DNA from: Oceanospirillum sp048268485
GTDB lineage: Bacteria; Pseudomonadota; Gammaproteobacteria; Pseudomonadales; Halomonadaceae
Length of the DNA: 64,000 bases
Reading direction: 5' to 3'
Assembly (NCBI GenBank): GCA_048268485.1
Contig: JBLWVL010000008.1
Coordinates: forward strand, 56,736-120,735
In this document: positions 16,857-26,796 of the stretch, one piece after another
Layout of the letters: the number at the start of each line of letters is the position of its first letter
Numbering within the stretch: the stretch's first letter is position 1
The notes under the pieces: generated by a model
Seen by the model: only the letters and a program-made list of their open reading frames with translations
Database searches by the model: none
Told to the model about the DNA's origin: nothing
Position numbers and translations under genes: made by a program

Positions 16857-16920
16857 TAATAGGTACTCTTATATTAGTAATAAGTACCCTTGTATTAGTA
16901 GTAAGTACTCTTATTGATGG
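16843..16920. repeat. 21-bp imperfect tandem repeat at the rhomboid 3' end
   Basis: Four consecutive units start at 16843, 16862, 16883 and 16904. The full-length form is GGTACTCTTATATTAGTAATA. The first copy is two bases shorter and supplies the C-terminal codons His-Ser-Tyr and the stop; the fourth is truncated. Units differ at a few positions, so the array is not very recent. Confidence 0.85.
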
Positions 16921-17085
16921 AGTGCCTTTGTTGAATTGAGATCAGGTTTGGCGCTCTGAATGTTAAATTTCTGCGTACTTTTAAGCGGTTATCTGCAACA
17001 CCTGAAACCAGCAGATACGATATAATCCCGGTATTAATGCTGGTCGTTGTGTACGATCAGCTGCTTATTGACTATGGAGTTCCCC

Positions 17086-17331
17086 ATGACCCTGCAAGAT
17101 ATGATTCAGAATATGACTCCGGAAATTTACGCCAGCCTACGTCAGGCGGTAGAGCTGCGCAAATGGCCGAACGGTGTTCGCCTGACAGAAGAGCAGGTTG
17201 AACTTTGTATGGAAGCCGTGATTCTGTTTGAAATTCAGCATGATATGCCCGCTCAGGATCGAGTAGGTTTTATGGAAGATCAATGTGAGAGTGATAAAGA
17301 ACACACCGACATTATTAAAATAATGCATTGA
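17086..17331 (+). CDS. DUF1315 family protein (YeaC-like)
   Basis: An 81-residue protein of the YeaC/DUF1315 family: MTLQDMIQNMTPEIYASLR, then AVELRKWPNGVRLTEEQVE and CMEAVILFEIQHDMPAQDRVGFM. No function is known. The ATG at 17086 is preceded by GGAG; the longer frame from 17047 adds 13 residues unlike the family. The next gene, a DUF2797 protein, begins 26 bases later, and the two are likely co-transcribed. Confidence 0.9.
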   Translation: MTLQDMIQNMTPEIYASLRQAVELRKWPNGVRLTEEQVELCMEAVILFEIQHDMPAQDRVGFMEDQCESDKEHTDIIKIMH

Positions 17332-17357
17332 GCCTACTGGAAAATTCAGGAGATTAT

Positions 17358-18191
17358 ATGACGCTTGTTTCCGGTCAGTTGCATAAGATGTTCACTCAGG
17401 ATACCCAGCCGGTAAGCTACAGACTGGAGCTGGGTGATACAGTGGTTATGCTCAATGACCTGCTAGGTCAAAAGTTGAAGTTCAGTTTTAATGGCGCGAT
17501 TAACTGCAGCCACTGTGGCCGGAAAACGAAGAAGAGTTATTCACAAGGCTTCTGCTATCCGTGTTTTAAGAAATTAGCACAGTGTGATACCTGCATTATG
17601 AGCCCGGAAAAGTGCCATTATGATGCCGGTACGTGTCGGGAGCCTGAGTGGGGCGAAAAATTCTGTTTTCAGGACCACATTGTCTACCTTGCCAATTCCT
17701 CCGGTTTAAAAGTTGGCATTACCCGCGAAACCCAGATTCCAACCCGCTGGATGGATCAGGGGGCTCTGGCGGCATTGCCAATCTTTCGGGTGAAAACCCG
17801 CAAACAATCAGGCTTGGTTGAGGATGCGATCCGTCAGCACACTTCTGACAGAACGAACTGGCGGAATATGCTTAAGGGGCTTAACCCGGAAATTGACTTA
17901 TTGGCGGAGCGGGATCGATTATTAGAGCTGGCAAAAGATGATATTTCGGCGTTACAGGCTGAGTTTGGTCTGGAGGCCATCTATCCCTTGTTGGATGCTA
18001 CGCCATTTACTTTCAGTTACCCAGTGGCCCGCCATCCGGAAAAAGTGACGGCGCTTAATCTGGATAAGACTCCTGAAGTTGAAGGTATCTTGCAGGGAAT
18101 TAAAGGACAATACCTGATACTGGATACAGGCGTGCTCAATATCCGCAAGTTTAGCGCTTATCACGTGGATCTTGCTATTACTGCTGAGTAG
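17358..18191 (+). CDS. DUF2797 family zinc-finger-like protein
   Basis: A 277-residue protein. CSHCGRKTKKSYSQGFCYPCF and CDTCIMSPEKCHYDAGTCREPEWGE form two CxxC/Cys-His clusters near residues 47-100 that could bind zinc. These are followed by VYLANSSGLKVGITR, which resembles the GIY-YIG-like core noted in this family, and by WMDQGALAAL. The biochemical role is unknown. The start at 17358 follows CAGGAG at ideal spacing; an earlier in-frame ATG at 17328 overlaps the DUF1315 stop. It is convergent with the GGDEF-EAL gene; the short palindrome GCCTGGACAATTGTCAGGC spans the two stops. Confidence 0.9.
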   Translation: MTLVSGQLHKMFTQDTQPVSYRLELGDTVVMLNDLLGQKLKFSFNGAINCSHCGRKTKKSYSQGFCYPCFKKLAQCDTCIMSPEKCHYDAGTCREPEWGEKFCFQDHIVYLANSSGLKVGITRETQIPTRWMDQGALAALPIFRVKTRKQSGLVEDAIRQHTSDRTNWRNMLKGLNPEIDLLAERDRLLELAKDDISALQAEFGLEAIYPLLDATPFTFSYPVARHPEKVTALNLDKTPEVEGILQGIKGQYLILDTGVLNIRKFSAYHVDLAITAE

Positions 18192-18203
18192 CCTGGACAA
18201 TTG

Positions 18204-20474
18204 TCAGGCCCTTTGGCACCAATTTATAAAATCGGTCATCGGAATTGGTGGGCTGTAGAGATAGCCCTGAACCATCTCGCATTGGCTCTTCATCAGTAGC
18301 TTGGCCTGGTACTCGGTCTCAACGCCTTCTGCAATAACTTCCAGATGGAGGCTGGTAGCCAGGCTAATAACTGATGAAATCAGAGCATGATCATTCTGGT
18401 CTTCAGCACTTTTGGGCATAAAACTCTGATCAATTTTCAGGCGATCAACCGGTAGTTTTTGCAGTCTTCCTAAAGAGGAATAGCCCGTACCAAAGTCATC
18501 AATGGCAATTTGAATTCCCAGTACCCGCAGCTGTTGCAGGGCTTGTACCACACGGTCATCTTCTTTCATCAGAGCCGTTTCCGTGACTTCCAGTTCCAGT
18601 GAAGCTGCTGGCATGCCTGTTTTTTGCAGAATATTCAGTAAGTCGTGATAGAAATCACTACGTAGCAACTGAACCATAGACACGTTCACGCAGACTCGCT
18701 TAATCCCTATTCTCATTGATTGCCAGGTAAGAAAGTCACGGCAGGATTGCTCAAGAACGATCAGCCCGAGAGGAATAATCAGGCCCGTGGCCTCTGCGAC
18801 AGGTATAAAAAGGTTTGGCCCGATCTGGGTACCGTCATGTTGCCAGCGAACCAAAGCTTCGGCACTACAGACCTGCCCTGTTTGCAGATCAATCTGAGGT
18901 TGATAGAAGACGTTAAACGCTGCCGGTGATTCTGCCAGAGTCTGTCGCAGATCCAGCTCCACTTTCATTTTTTGGATAGCATTGCTGGTCAGTTGTGATG
19001 TATAAAACTGGAAATTATTTTTTCCGATGTCTTTTGCCCGGTAAAGCGCAGTGTCAGCATTGCGGAGTAAGGTGGTACTGACTGTGCCGTCCTGGGGGTA
19101 GCAGCAAAGTCCGATACTCGCTGTAATAAAGAGCTTATGGCCCTCTATGCTGAAGGGTTTTTCAAAGGCGCTGAGTAATCGGCGGGCAAAAGATGTACTG
19201 CAGCGACCCTCATGATTGAGGTTACGCCCCAGAATAATAAATTCATCGCCACCCTGTCGGGCGATGAGGTCATTTTCTGATGAGCATTTTGTCAGCCGCT
19301 GAGCGACCGCCTGCACTAAAAGATCACCAACCTGATGGCCAAAGCTGTCATTTACTGCCTGAAAGTTATCCAGATCCAGATAGGCTATACAGAAAAACTC
19401 ACGATTTTTTTCTGCCTCTGTAATCAGGCTGTTCAACCGGTCTCTTAACTGTGGCAGATTAGGTAGTTGTGTAAGGTCATCAATACCGGTATCTCTTAGA
19501 TTGTTGATTTCATACATCATGGAGATGTACTTCTGAACATTACCATTGGCATCTTTCAGCGCCATGATTTTTTGCCATATATGCTGATCTTCACCTTCTT
19601 TGTTGCGATTGATAATCTCACCTTGCCACTGTCCCCGGCTGAGCAACTGATTCCACAGGGCCTTATAAAAGTTGTTGTCATGTTTGCCTGACTGGAAAAT
19701 TTCTGGTGTTTTTCCTTTCACATCTTCCAGTTCGTAGCCTGTAATTTTGGTGAAGGCCGGATTGATATTCAGAATGCGGCTATGTACATCTGTAATCAGA
19801 TAAGCTTCGTCAGACATCTCAAAGACCAAGGCGGCCTGATCCATCTCTTCCTGATGTTTCTGCTGTTCACTAATATCACTGATAGAGACGGTGATACTTT
19901 CTAATAGCCCTGTTTCACTGTACCTCACAGACCACTGAAAATAGGCGGTAAATGTGTTTCCCGTTTTTTGCACCTGGGGCAGGCGAATAAAGCCTTCAGA
20001 CTGATCATCTTCTGCCAGAGCTGCGATATGGGTTGTCAGGTATCGGCTATCATCGGCAGACAGACAAAGTGCAGACAGGTGTGCAGGAAGCTCACCCTGA
20101 TAACCGTAAAGCTTACAGGCCGCCCGGTTGGCAAACAGAATATCGCCCTGAAGGGTGTATTGAATGATTCCGTGGTTGACGCCCTGCAGCACCTGTTGAA
20201 GAAAGGATGAATGCTGATCCAGCTTCTTTTTGATTCTTTCATTTTGCCTCAGACCAAGAGCTGTCAGACTGAAAATCAGCAGACCGGAAAGAGTAACAAA
20301 AAACCAGCCTTTGTAAGTCTGGATTTCAGACAGTGCGTCAGGTGTTTGCACCATGCTTTCCAGCGCGCGATCGGAGAAATAAATCCACAGGAGAGAAAAT
20401 ATGACGTAAACAGAAGCTACTTTAAATGCTAAGGATAGTTTTGGTTTCTGGGTTCTTAACTGCGCTTGATCCAT
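18204..20474 (-). CDS. Membrane PAS-PAS-GGDEF-EAL c-di-GMP signalling protein
   Basis: A 756-residue protein with two N-terminal membrane helices (about 14-36 and 55-75). PAS domains lie near 88-205 and 213-325. A GGDEF domain (about 330-500) has an intact GGDEF signature in RQGGDEFIIL, and an EAL domain (about 510-756) has intact EALVRW, DDFGTGYSSL and KIDQSF motifs. Both diguanylate cyclase and phosphodiesterase activities are therefore possible; which dominates cannot be told. There is no obvious periplasmic sensor domain, as the two helices are separated by fewer than 20 residues. It is transcribed alone and divergent from pepN. Confidence 0.93.
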   Translation of the reverse strand: MDQAQLRTQKPKLSLAFKVASVYVIFSLLWIYFSDRALESMVQTPDALSEIQTYKGWFFVTLSGLLIFSLTALGLRQNERIKKKLDQHSSFLQQVLQGVNHGIIQYTLQGDILFANRAACKLYGYQGELPAHLSALCLSADDSRYLTTHIAALAEDDQSEGFIRLPQVQKTGNTFTAYFQWSVRYSETGLLESITVSISDISEQQKHQEEMDQAALVFEMSDEAYLITDVHSRILNINPAFTKITGYELEDVKGKTPEIFQSGKHDNNFYKALWNQLLSRGQWQGEIINRNKEGEDQHIWQKIMALKDANGNVQKYISMMYEINNLRDTGIDDLTQLPNLPQLRDRLNSLITEAEKNREFFCIAYLDLDNFQAVNDSFGHQVGDLLVQAVAQRLTKCSSENDLIARQGGDEFIILGRNLNHEGRCSTSFARRLLSAFEKPFSIEGHKLFITASIGLCCYPQDGTVSTTLLRNADTALYRAKDIGKNNFQFYTSQLTSNAIQKMKVELDLRQTLAESPAAFNVFYQPQIDLQTGQVCSAEALVRWQHDGTQIGPNLFIPVAEATGLIIPLGLIVLEQSCRDFLTWQSMRIGIKRVCVNVSMVQLLRSDFYHDLLNILQKTGMPAASLELEVTETALMKEDDRVVQALQQLRVLGIQIAIDDFGTGYSSLGRLQKLPVDRLKIDQSFMPKSAEDQNDHALISSVISLATSLHLEVIAEGVETEYQAKLLMKSQCEMVQGYLYSPPIPMTDFINWCQRA

Positions 20475-20810
20475 GGATAATACTTTGCCCGTTATTTCTG
20501 GTGCCTTGCTGAAGGTATCGTAGGCTTATGACGTTCAGACGATGCTCTATTCTAAATGGATTTTTTTATAATTACTTATATTAATTGCATCTTTTGATTT
20601 CATTCTCCGGGAACCTTTATCCCGTTTTTTTAAGTGGTGCCTCGCAGAAGTTAAAGCGCCATGTTTTAATCCCAGTCTGATAATTCGAGTCAGATATCAG
20701 GCGTGGCGTAGGTTGATAGCGTAAAATATCTTCGCCTAAAGCAACGCTGACTTGTCTGAGTGAGGCCAGCCTGATTTTTCAGGCGATACCTTATGGTGCA
20801 GTGAATCCTG

Positions 20811-20838
20811 TTGTCATTTTAGATTTTTATACTTTATA
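20811..20838 (+). promoter_or_regulatory. Candidate pepN promoter in the 383-base divergent gap
   Basis: The gap between the GGDEF-EAL start (20474) and pepN (20858) has no supported gene. TTGTCA (20811-20816) and TTTATA (20833-20838) are spaced by 16 bp just before pepN, but would leave a very short leader. AT-rich tracts near 20558-20585 could hold the opposing promoter. Confidence 0.35.
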
Positions 20839-20857
20839 TCTGCTTATCGGGTGTTTT

Positions 20858-23506
20858 ATGAGTTCAGTAAACAACGAAATTATTTATCTCAAAGATTATT
20901 TGCCGCCGGCTTTTCTGGTTCAGACCGTGAACCTTGAGTTTGATCTGTCTCCTCATAAAACACGGGTGCGCAGTACCATTGCTTTTACCCGGAACAGAGA
21001 CCGGAATGTTGGGCTTCCACTTGAATTACATGGGAGTGAACTTAAGCTGATCTCAGTTGCTATTGACGATGTTGTTCTGACGGATGATCAGTATCAGGTG
21101 ACGGATGAGCAACTGGTTATTCCCGGTGTACCGGATCAGTTTGTGCTGGAAACGGAAGTTGAGATCGACCCTGCCAATAACACCTCACTTGAAGGCTTGT
21201 ATCGTTCGAACACCATGTTCTGCACTCAGTGTGAAGCCGAAGGCTTCCGCAAGATCACCTACTACCCAGACCGTCCCGATGTGATGGCGGTGTTCACTAC
21301 CACAGTGATCGCCGATAAAACCGAATACCCTGTACTGCTATCCAACGGAAATCCGATCGAAAAAGGGGAGCTGGATAGCAATCGTCACTTTGTTACCTGG
21401 CAGGATCCTTTTGATAAACCTGCTTATCTGTTTGCTTTGGTCGCCGGTGATCTGCTGGTAGTGAAAGATACCTTTACCACCATGAGTGGCCGTGAAGTAG
21501 CGCTGGAGATCTGGGTCGAGCCGGAGAACATCACTAAGTGCGATCACGCTATGAACTCTTTGAAAGCGTCGATGAAGTGGGATGAAGTGGTGTATGGCCG
21601 CGAATACGATCTGGATATCTATATGATCGTTGCAGTAAATGACTTCAATATGGGCGCGATGGAAAACAAGGGCCTTAATATTTTTAACTCCTCCTGTGTG
21701 CTGGCGCGCCCGGATACGGCAACCGATGGCGCTTTCCAGCGTATTGAAGGTGTTGTTGCCCACGAGTACTTCCATAACTGGTCCGGTAACCGTGTTACCT
21801 GCCGAGACTGGTTCCAGCTGGCGCTGAAAGAAGGTTTTACGGTGTATCGTGATCAGTGTTTCTCAGCAGATATGAATGACGCCGCTGTGAAGCGTATCGA
21901 AGATGTCGCCATGCTACGTACTGCCCAGTTTGCGGAAGATGCCGGCCCTACGGCTCACCCGGTGCGCCCGGATCATTTTATCGAGATTTCAAATTTTTAT
22001 ACCCTGACCATCTATGAAAAGGGCGCTGAAATTGTGCGTATGATCGCTAATCTCCTGGGGCCGGATCTGTTCCGTAAAGGTTCAGATCTCTACTTTGAGC
22101 GCCATGATGGTCAGGCGGTTACCGTAGAAGATTTTGTTACCGCCATGGCTGATGCCTCCGGTATCGACTTTACCCAGTTTATGCGTTGGTACAGCCAGGC
22201 TGGGACACCGGAACTGGCCGTCAGCAGCTCTTTTGATGCAAAAAACAAACAGTACCGTTTGACCATTCATCAGAGAACACCTTCGACACCGGATCAGTCT
22301 GAAAAACAACCACTGCATATTCCCGTTAAGGTGGGGCTGTTGAATACGGCTGGTGAAGACCTTCCGCTAAATCTGAGTGCTGGGGACGCATCCGGAGAAC
22401 AGGGTGATGCTGATCGGGTTCTGCACCTGCGGGAGCCTGAGCAGACCTTTATCTTTGAAGGTGTTGAAGAAGCTCCGGTACCCTCTTTGCTGCGTGGTTT
22501 TTCTGCGCCGGTAAAACTGAATTATGACTACTCCCGGGAGCAGCTATTGCACCTGATGCGTCATGACTCTGATGGCTTTAACCGTTGGGATGCCGGTCAG
22601 CGTTTGGCAATATCGGCCCTGAAGGCGATGATTGCGGACTACGAATCCGGTCAGATGCCGGAGCTCGACCCGGCCCTGATTGGAGCCTATAAAGGATTGT
22701 TTGGTGCGGGTCTTGAGCCTGCCATTCTGGCTGAGATGCTGGTATTGCCTGGAGAAGCTTATCTGGCAGAACAGTTTGATATTGTGCCGGTGGATGCGAT
22801 TCACGCTTGCCGTAATATCGCCCGCAGGACCCTGGCGCAAGCATTAAGTACCGAGCTGGAGCAGGCGGTTATTGCTAATCAGCTGAGCGGTGAATACCGT
22901 CCCGTGGCAGAAGATATCGCCAAGCGTCGTCTGAAAAACATCTGTCAGTCTTATCTGATGACATTGGAAACCGATGATGCTGTAGAGCGCAGTTGGCAGC
23001 AGTTTACCCAAGCTGACAATATGACCGATCAGCATGCTGCACTGATGGCTCTGGTGCACTCCAGGCAGGATGAGAAAGCGAAAGCGGCTCTGGAAAGCTT
23101 TGAACAGCAGTGGAAAGATGATGCCCTGGTAATGGACCAGTGGTTTCAGGTGCAGGCCAGCCGACCTCACCCTGATGCTTTAGCGAGAGTTAAAGCCCTG
23201 ATGGAGCATCCGGCGTTTAGTCTGAAGAATCCTAATAAAGTGCGTTCCCTGATCAGTGTTTACTGTAATCAGAACCGGGTGAATTTCCACAGTATTGATG
23301 GTTTAAGCTATCAGTTCCTGGCAGATGTGGTGCTGGAGCTGGATGCGATGAACCCACAGATCGCATCCCGGCTGATTACACCGCTGACCCGTTGGCAGAA
23401 GATGGACAGCAAACGTCAGCAATTGATGCAGGTTGAGCTAAAGCGTATTGCAGATGCTGAGTTATCTAAAGATCTGTTTGAGGTGATACAGAAAGCGTTG
23501 CCATAG
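20858..23506 (+). CDS. pepN: Aminopeptidase N PepN
   Basis: A cytosolic M1 zinc metallopeptidase that removes N-terminal residues from peptides. It has about 882 residues, close to the E. coli enzyme. The exopeptidase motif GAMEN is at 266-270 and the zinc motif HEYFH at 302-306 (VVAHEYFHNWSGNR), with the third zinc ligand, Glu, in LKEGFTVYRDQ. The C-terminal armadillo-like helical domain is complete through LFEVIQKALP. The start at 20858 is chosen because homologues begin just before YLKDYLPPAF; an ATG-like codon at 20801 would add 19 hydrophobic residues. Confidence 0.96.
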   Translation: MSSVNNEIIYLKDYLPPAFLVQTVNLEFDLSPHKTRVRSTIAFTRNRDRNVGLPLELHGSELKLISVAIDDVVLTDDQYQVTDEQLVIPGVPDQFVLETEVEIDPANNTSLEGLYRSNTMFCTQCEAEGFRKITYYPDRPDVMAVFTTTVIADKTEYPVLLSNGNPIEKGELDSNRHFVTWQDPFDKPAYLFALVAGDLLVVKDTFTTMSGREVALEIWVEPENITKCDHAMNSLKASMKWDEVVYGREYDLDIYMIVAVNDFNMGAMENKGLNIFNSSCVLARPDTATDGAFQRIEGVVAHEYFHNWSGNRVTCRDWFQLALKEGFTVYRDQCFSADMNDAAVKRIEDVAMLRTAQFAEDAGPTAHPVRPDHFIEISNFYTLTIYEKGAEIVRMIANLLGPDLFRKGSDLYFERHDGQAVTVEDFVTAMADASGIDFTQFMRWYSQAGTPELAVSSSFDAKNKQYRLTIHQRTPSTPDQSEKQPLHIPVKVGLLNTAGEDLPLNLSAGDASGEQGDADRVLHLREPEQTFIFEGVEEAPVPSLLRGFSAPVKLNYDYSREQLLHLMRHDSDGFNRWDAGQRLAISALKAMIADYESGQMPELDPALIGAYKGLFGAGLEPAILAEMLVLPGEAYLAEQFDIVPVDAIHACRNIARRTLAQALSTELEQAVIANQLSGEYRPVAEDIAKRRLKNICQSYLMTLETDDAVERSWQQFTQADNMTDQHAALMALVHSRQDEKAKAALESFEQQWKDDALVMDQWFQVQASRPHPDALARVKALMEHPAFSLKNPNKVRSLISVYCNQNRVNFHSIDGLSYQFLADVVLELDAMNPQIASRLITPLTRWQKMDSKRQQLMQVELKRIADAELSKDLFEVIQKALP

Positions 23507-23531
23507 AAGGTGTATTGATATCTGATGTCAT

Positions 23532-23563
23532 AAAAAAACCCAAGCCTTTGGCTTGGGTTTTTT
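23532..23563. terminator. Bidirectional intrinsic terminator between pepN and slyD
   Basis: AACCCAAGCC-TTT-GGCTTGGGTT is a 10-bp stem flanked by an A-run on the left and a T-run on the right, so it can stop both pepN and the convergent slyD transcript. Confidence 0.95.
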
Positions 23564-23620
23564 GTTTCATTACTCACGAATACAGCATCGGAGAATGAAT
23601 TATCAGCGTTGAATTGCTGA

Positions 23621-24106
23621 TTAGTGCTCGTGATCACCGGCACCGTGAACGTGACCATGCTCCAGCTCTTCAGCAGATGCATCGCGGACTTCAACAACTT
23701 CAACGTCAAAGTTCAGAGTTACACCAGCCAGAGGGTGGTTAGCATCGATGGTTACTTTGTCATCTTCAACCTTAGTCACAGTTACTGCGATTGGCTGACC
23801 GGTATTGGATTCTGCATGGAACTCCATACCAACCTGAACTTCATCAACGCCCTGGAACATTTCAGAAGGAACTTCCTGAACCAGCTCAGCGATATGTTCA
23901 CCGTAGCCATCTGCAGGGGCAACTGTCACGTTCAGTTTGTCACCGGCAGTTTTACCTACCAGAGCATCTTCCAGACCTGGAATAATGTTAGCGGCACCGT
24001 GCAGGTATGCCAGTGGCTCTGCGCCTGCAGAAGAGTCGATCGTATCGCCTGCTTCGTTAGTCAGAGTGTAGTGAATGGATACAACTGCGTTGTCCTGAAT
24101 TTGCAT
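23621..24106 (-). CDS. slyD: FKBP-type peptidyl-prolyl cis-trans isomerase SlyD
   Basis: A 161-residue SlyD-type chaperone and prolyl isomerase. The FKBP core has the SlyD insert-in-flap layout: VVSIHYTLTNEAGDTIDSS, PGLEDALVGKTAGDKL, VAPADGYGEH, then the IF domain and NHPLAGVTLNFDVEVVEVR. The C-terminus has a short histidine-rich tail (HGHVHGAGDHEH), shorter than that of E. coli, suitable for nickel or zinc binding. It is transcribed alone and ends at a shared terminator. Confidence 0.95.
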   Translation of the reverse strand: MQIQDNAVVSIHYTLTNEAGDTIDSSAGAEPLAYLHGAANIIPGLEDALVGKTAGDKLNVTVAPADGYGEHIAELVQEVPSEMFQGVDEVQVGMEFHAESNTGQPIAVTVTKVEDDKVTIDANHPLAGVTLNFDVEVVEVRDASAEELEHGHVHGAGDHEH

Positions 24107-24365
24107 GAGGTGCCTCTTTGCTTTAACTGTATTTAGCGTTTAATGTGGCAGGATAACATGCCTCGTAGGCGTGTATGCAACCCGGTTAGGGAATTTCCGG
24201 ATCAAAGAGTTTGTTAAACCTTTTTAAATGTGTGGTTTTTCTGGTGGCGACGTCTATTTGTATGTAATATTTTGTTGCCATCGTGAGTCTTTATTGCGTT
24301 TTTCTGAACGGCTGCAAGGACACATTCAGACGACAACCTTTAATAGAGCAACAGGATGCTGCCCC

Positions 24366-25922
24366 ATGAAACAGAACTTGCCTGTCACCCAGGTTGAGAA
24401 GAGTTTTCCCGATGACCTGCCTCTGATTTCCACAACAGACCTGAAAGGGCAGATTACCTTTGTTAATGATGCCTTTGTTGAGGTCTCAGGTTTTACCCGT
24501 GAAGAGTTAGTGGGAAGACCACATAACATGGTGCGCCACCCGGATGTGCCGCCGGTTATTTTTGCTGATATGTGGGCTACATTGAAGAAAAATAAACCCT
24601 GGATGGGCGTCGTAAAAAACCGTTGTAAAAACGGTCACCATTATTGGGTTAACGCTTTTGTCACGCCTATTTTTGATAACGGACAAGTGATCGGCTATCA
24701 GTCTGTTCGCTCTAAACCCAAGCAAAGCCTGGTTAAGCGCACGGAAGAGATTTATGAGTGTGTGGCTAAAGGTCGCAAGCGTTTTAGTCTTTACGACCTG
24801 AACCTGAGTTCCAGCGTTCCTGTACTTCTGTTTGCATTAACCCTTATACCCAGCGGCCTTAGCTGGTGGCTGAATCTGTCTGCGCCGGCAACGCTGGCAG
24901 CATCTGCTGCGGTTGGTATTACCGGCCTTATTATCCTCAGATCCCTGATGACACCGCTGAAAAAGGCGACAGATCGTGCCAAACGCTATATTGACAGTGA
25001 CCTGTTAAAAGAGATGTACGCCAATTCTACCGATGAAGCCGGTCAGATGTATCTGGCAGCGATCATGCGTGAAGCCAACGTAAATGCGATGACAACCCGT
25101 ATTACCCACTCTGCCAGGGAGCTGTATGCCCTTGGGGATGAAACCACTGATATCGCAGATCATGCTGCGGATGCAATTAACCATCAGGCTGATGAAGTAG
25201 AGCAGATCGCCATTGTTGTCAGTCAGCTTTCCGGTGCGATTGATGAGGTCGCTCAGAATGCTGATGCGGCCTCGGATGTAACCCATCAGGCTAATGAGCT
25301 GGCTCATCAGGGACGACGTGTGGTGAATGATGCGGCACGATCCATCCATGCACTGGCTTCGGCGATTCAGCAGGCAGGGGGACAGGTTGAGGGCCTGCAT
25401 CAGGCGACAGATGATATTTCTGAAGCGATCTCTGTGATCACTGAAATTGCAGATCAGACCAACCTGTTGGCGCTGAATGCAGCCATTGAAGCGGCTCGTG
25501 CCGGCGAACAGGGACGGGGTTTTGCCGTGGTTGCAGACGAAGTTCGTACCTTAGCGCAAAGGACACAGGATTCCACCGGTGAGATCTATGAAACTCTTGA
25601 GCGACTGAAGAAAGGGACGGAGGAGGTTGTTCAGGCGATGAGTGTCAGTCAGGAAAGTGCTGTCGATAGTGTTTCTCAGGTACAGGTCGCAGGGGAAACT
25701 CTCAATACCATCAGCCAGACCATGGAATCCATCACAGGTATGAGTCAGACTATTGCGGCAGCCGCAGCTCAGCAAAGCGCTGCCTCTGATGAAATACGCA
25801 ACAATCTGGATCTGGTTAATGGCGCTGCTGGGCGAGCGAAAGAGTTTTCTGCCCGAACCAAAGAGGCTTCAAGTAACCTGATCAATAGTGTCAGACAGAT
25901 TATGCAGAGTATTGCCCGTTAA
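24366..25922 (+). CDS. PAS-domain methyl-accepting chemotaxis protein, Aer-like
   Basis: About 518 residues. An N-terminal Aer-type PAS domain (STTDLKGQITFVNDAFVEVSG, then PHNMVRHPDVP and WMGVVKNRCKNG) probably binds FAD and senses redox or oxygen. A hydrophobic segment near 160-195 is followed by the signalling domain with the hairpin motif EIADQTNLLALNAAIEAARAG, intact. No periplasmic domain is present, as in Aer. The ATG at 24366 is preferred to an in-frame upstream ATG-type codon at 24228 because the extension is not Aer-like. It is a lone gene. Confidence 0.92.
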   Translation: MKQNLPVTQVEKSFPDDLPLISTTDLKGQITFVNDAFVEVSGFTREELVGRPHNMVRHPDVPPVIFADMWATLKKNKPWMGVVKNRCKNGHHYWVNAFVTPIFDNGQVIGYQSVRSKPKQSLVKRTEEIYECVAKGRKRFSLYDLNLSSSVPVLLFALTLIPSGLSWWLNLSAPATLAASAAVGITGLIILRSLMTPLKKATDRAKRYIDSDLLKEMYANSTDEAGQMYLAAIMREANVNAMTTRITHSARELYALGDETTDIADHAADAINHQADEVEQIAIVVSQLSGAIDEVAQNADAASDVTHQANELAHQGRRVVNDAARSIHALASAIQQAGGQVEGLHQATDDISEAISVITEIADQTNLLALNAAIEAARAGEQGRGFAVVADEVRTLAQRTQDSTGEIYETLERLKKGTEEVVQAMSVSQESAVDSVSQVQVAGETLNTISQTMESITGMSQTIAAAAAQQSAASDEIRNNLDLVNGAAGRAKEFSARTKEASSNLINSVRQIMQSIAR

Positions 25923-26007
25923 GAAACCTGATTGTCGGAGTGAGAAAAAGGTGGGGTACAGGGAAAAGAATAGCACCGTATTTAATTAGGGCTTTAATGC
26001 TTCTGAC

Positions 26008-26796
26008 ATGCTTTTGTGTGAAAATCATCTGACTAAACAGTCAGTTACTAATATTTTAAAGGTAAATCAGTTGCGTAGTTTGGAAAAGCGAGCGTTATAT
26101 CTGAAAATTCGGGATTATCTGGCGGCTGATATTGCAGCTGGGAAATGGTCGGAAAATGACAAGCTGCCGTCAGAACGTCAGTTATCGGAGCAGTTTTCTA
26201 CCACCCGGGTAACCGCTCGTCAGGCACTGACACAACTGGAAGCCGAAGGCCTGATCTTTCGCTCCAACCGCCGGGGCTGGTTTGTAACGCCGCCACGTAT
26301 CAATTACGACCCAAGCCGGGATATGGGTTTTGTACGCTATGTAGAGGACCAGGGGTTTAGTGCACGGACCCAGACCCTGGAGAAAAAACTGATAGAGCTG
26401 CCGGATCATATCGCCGATGAAGTTGGCCTTGATCGTGGCACTCCTGTTTATGAGATCCTGCGCCGCCGTTACATCAATGATCGTCCTTGCCTTATCGAAA
26501 AAATATTTCTCAACCCCAAGCACTGCCCTGGTGTTCTTCAGCGCTCTTTGGATCGTTCGTTATGGAACCTTCTGAAGTCAGAATATGATCTGGTGCCGGT
26601 GGAGCGGCATCTGGAGATATATCCTCAAACGCTTGAGCAGTCGATTGCTGAGGCACTGGATGCTAATACCGGTAACTCAGGCCTTTATATCCGTCGTATC
26701 TGCCGGGACCAAAATGGCAACTTTCTGGAGTTGGATGAAGAGTTCTGGCTGCACAATGCCTTGAAGGTTGTGGTCAGTGTAATGCCGGACAAGTAA
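26008..26796 (+). CDS. phnR: GntR/UTRA regulator of phosphonate genes (PhnR/PhnF-like)
   Basis: A 262-residue regulator. The winged helix (about 28-95) holds LPSERQLSEQFSTTRVTARQAL, followed by a UTRA effector domain (ARTQTLEKKLIELPDHIADEVGL ... PVYEILRRRYINDRPCLIEKIFL). It immediately precedes a 2-aminoethylphosphonate importer and phnWX. Three matching palindromes (26970, 27202, 31473) are its likely operators, so it probably represses or activates these promoters in response to a phosphonate. The ATG at 26008 has a weak ribosome site; TTG at 26071, preceded by AAAGG, is an alternative that starts closer to the conserved helix. Confidence 0.85.
   Translation: MLLCENHLTKQSVTNILKVNQLRSLEKRALYLKIRDYLAADIAAGKWSENDKLPSERQLSEQFSTTRVTARQALTQLEAEGLIFRSNRRGWFVTPPRINYDPSRDMGFVRYVEDQGFSARTQTLEKKLIELPDHIADEVGLDRGTPVYEILRRRYINDRPCLIEKIFLNPKHCPGVLQRSLDRSLWNLLKSEYDLVPVERHLEIYPQTLEQSIAEALDANTGNSGLYIRRICRDQNGNFLELDEEFWLHNALKVVVSVMPDK

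Noticed and set aside
16843..16920. Possible CRISPR array
   Set aside because: The 21-bp units are directly adjacent with no spacers and no cas genes are present.
18191..18209. Terminator between the DUF2797 and GGDEF-EAL genes
   Set aside because: The palindrome GCCTGGACAATTGTCAGGC overlaps a stop codon and has no T-run or loop typical of a terminator.
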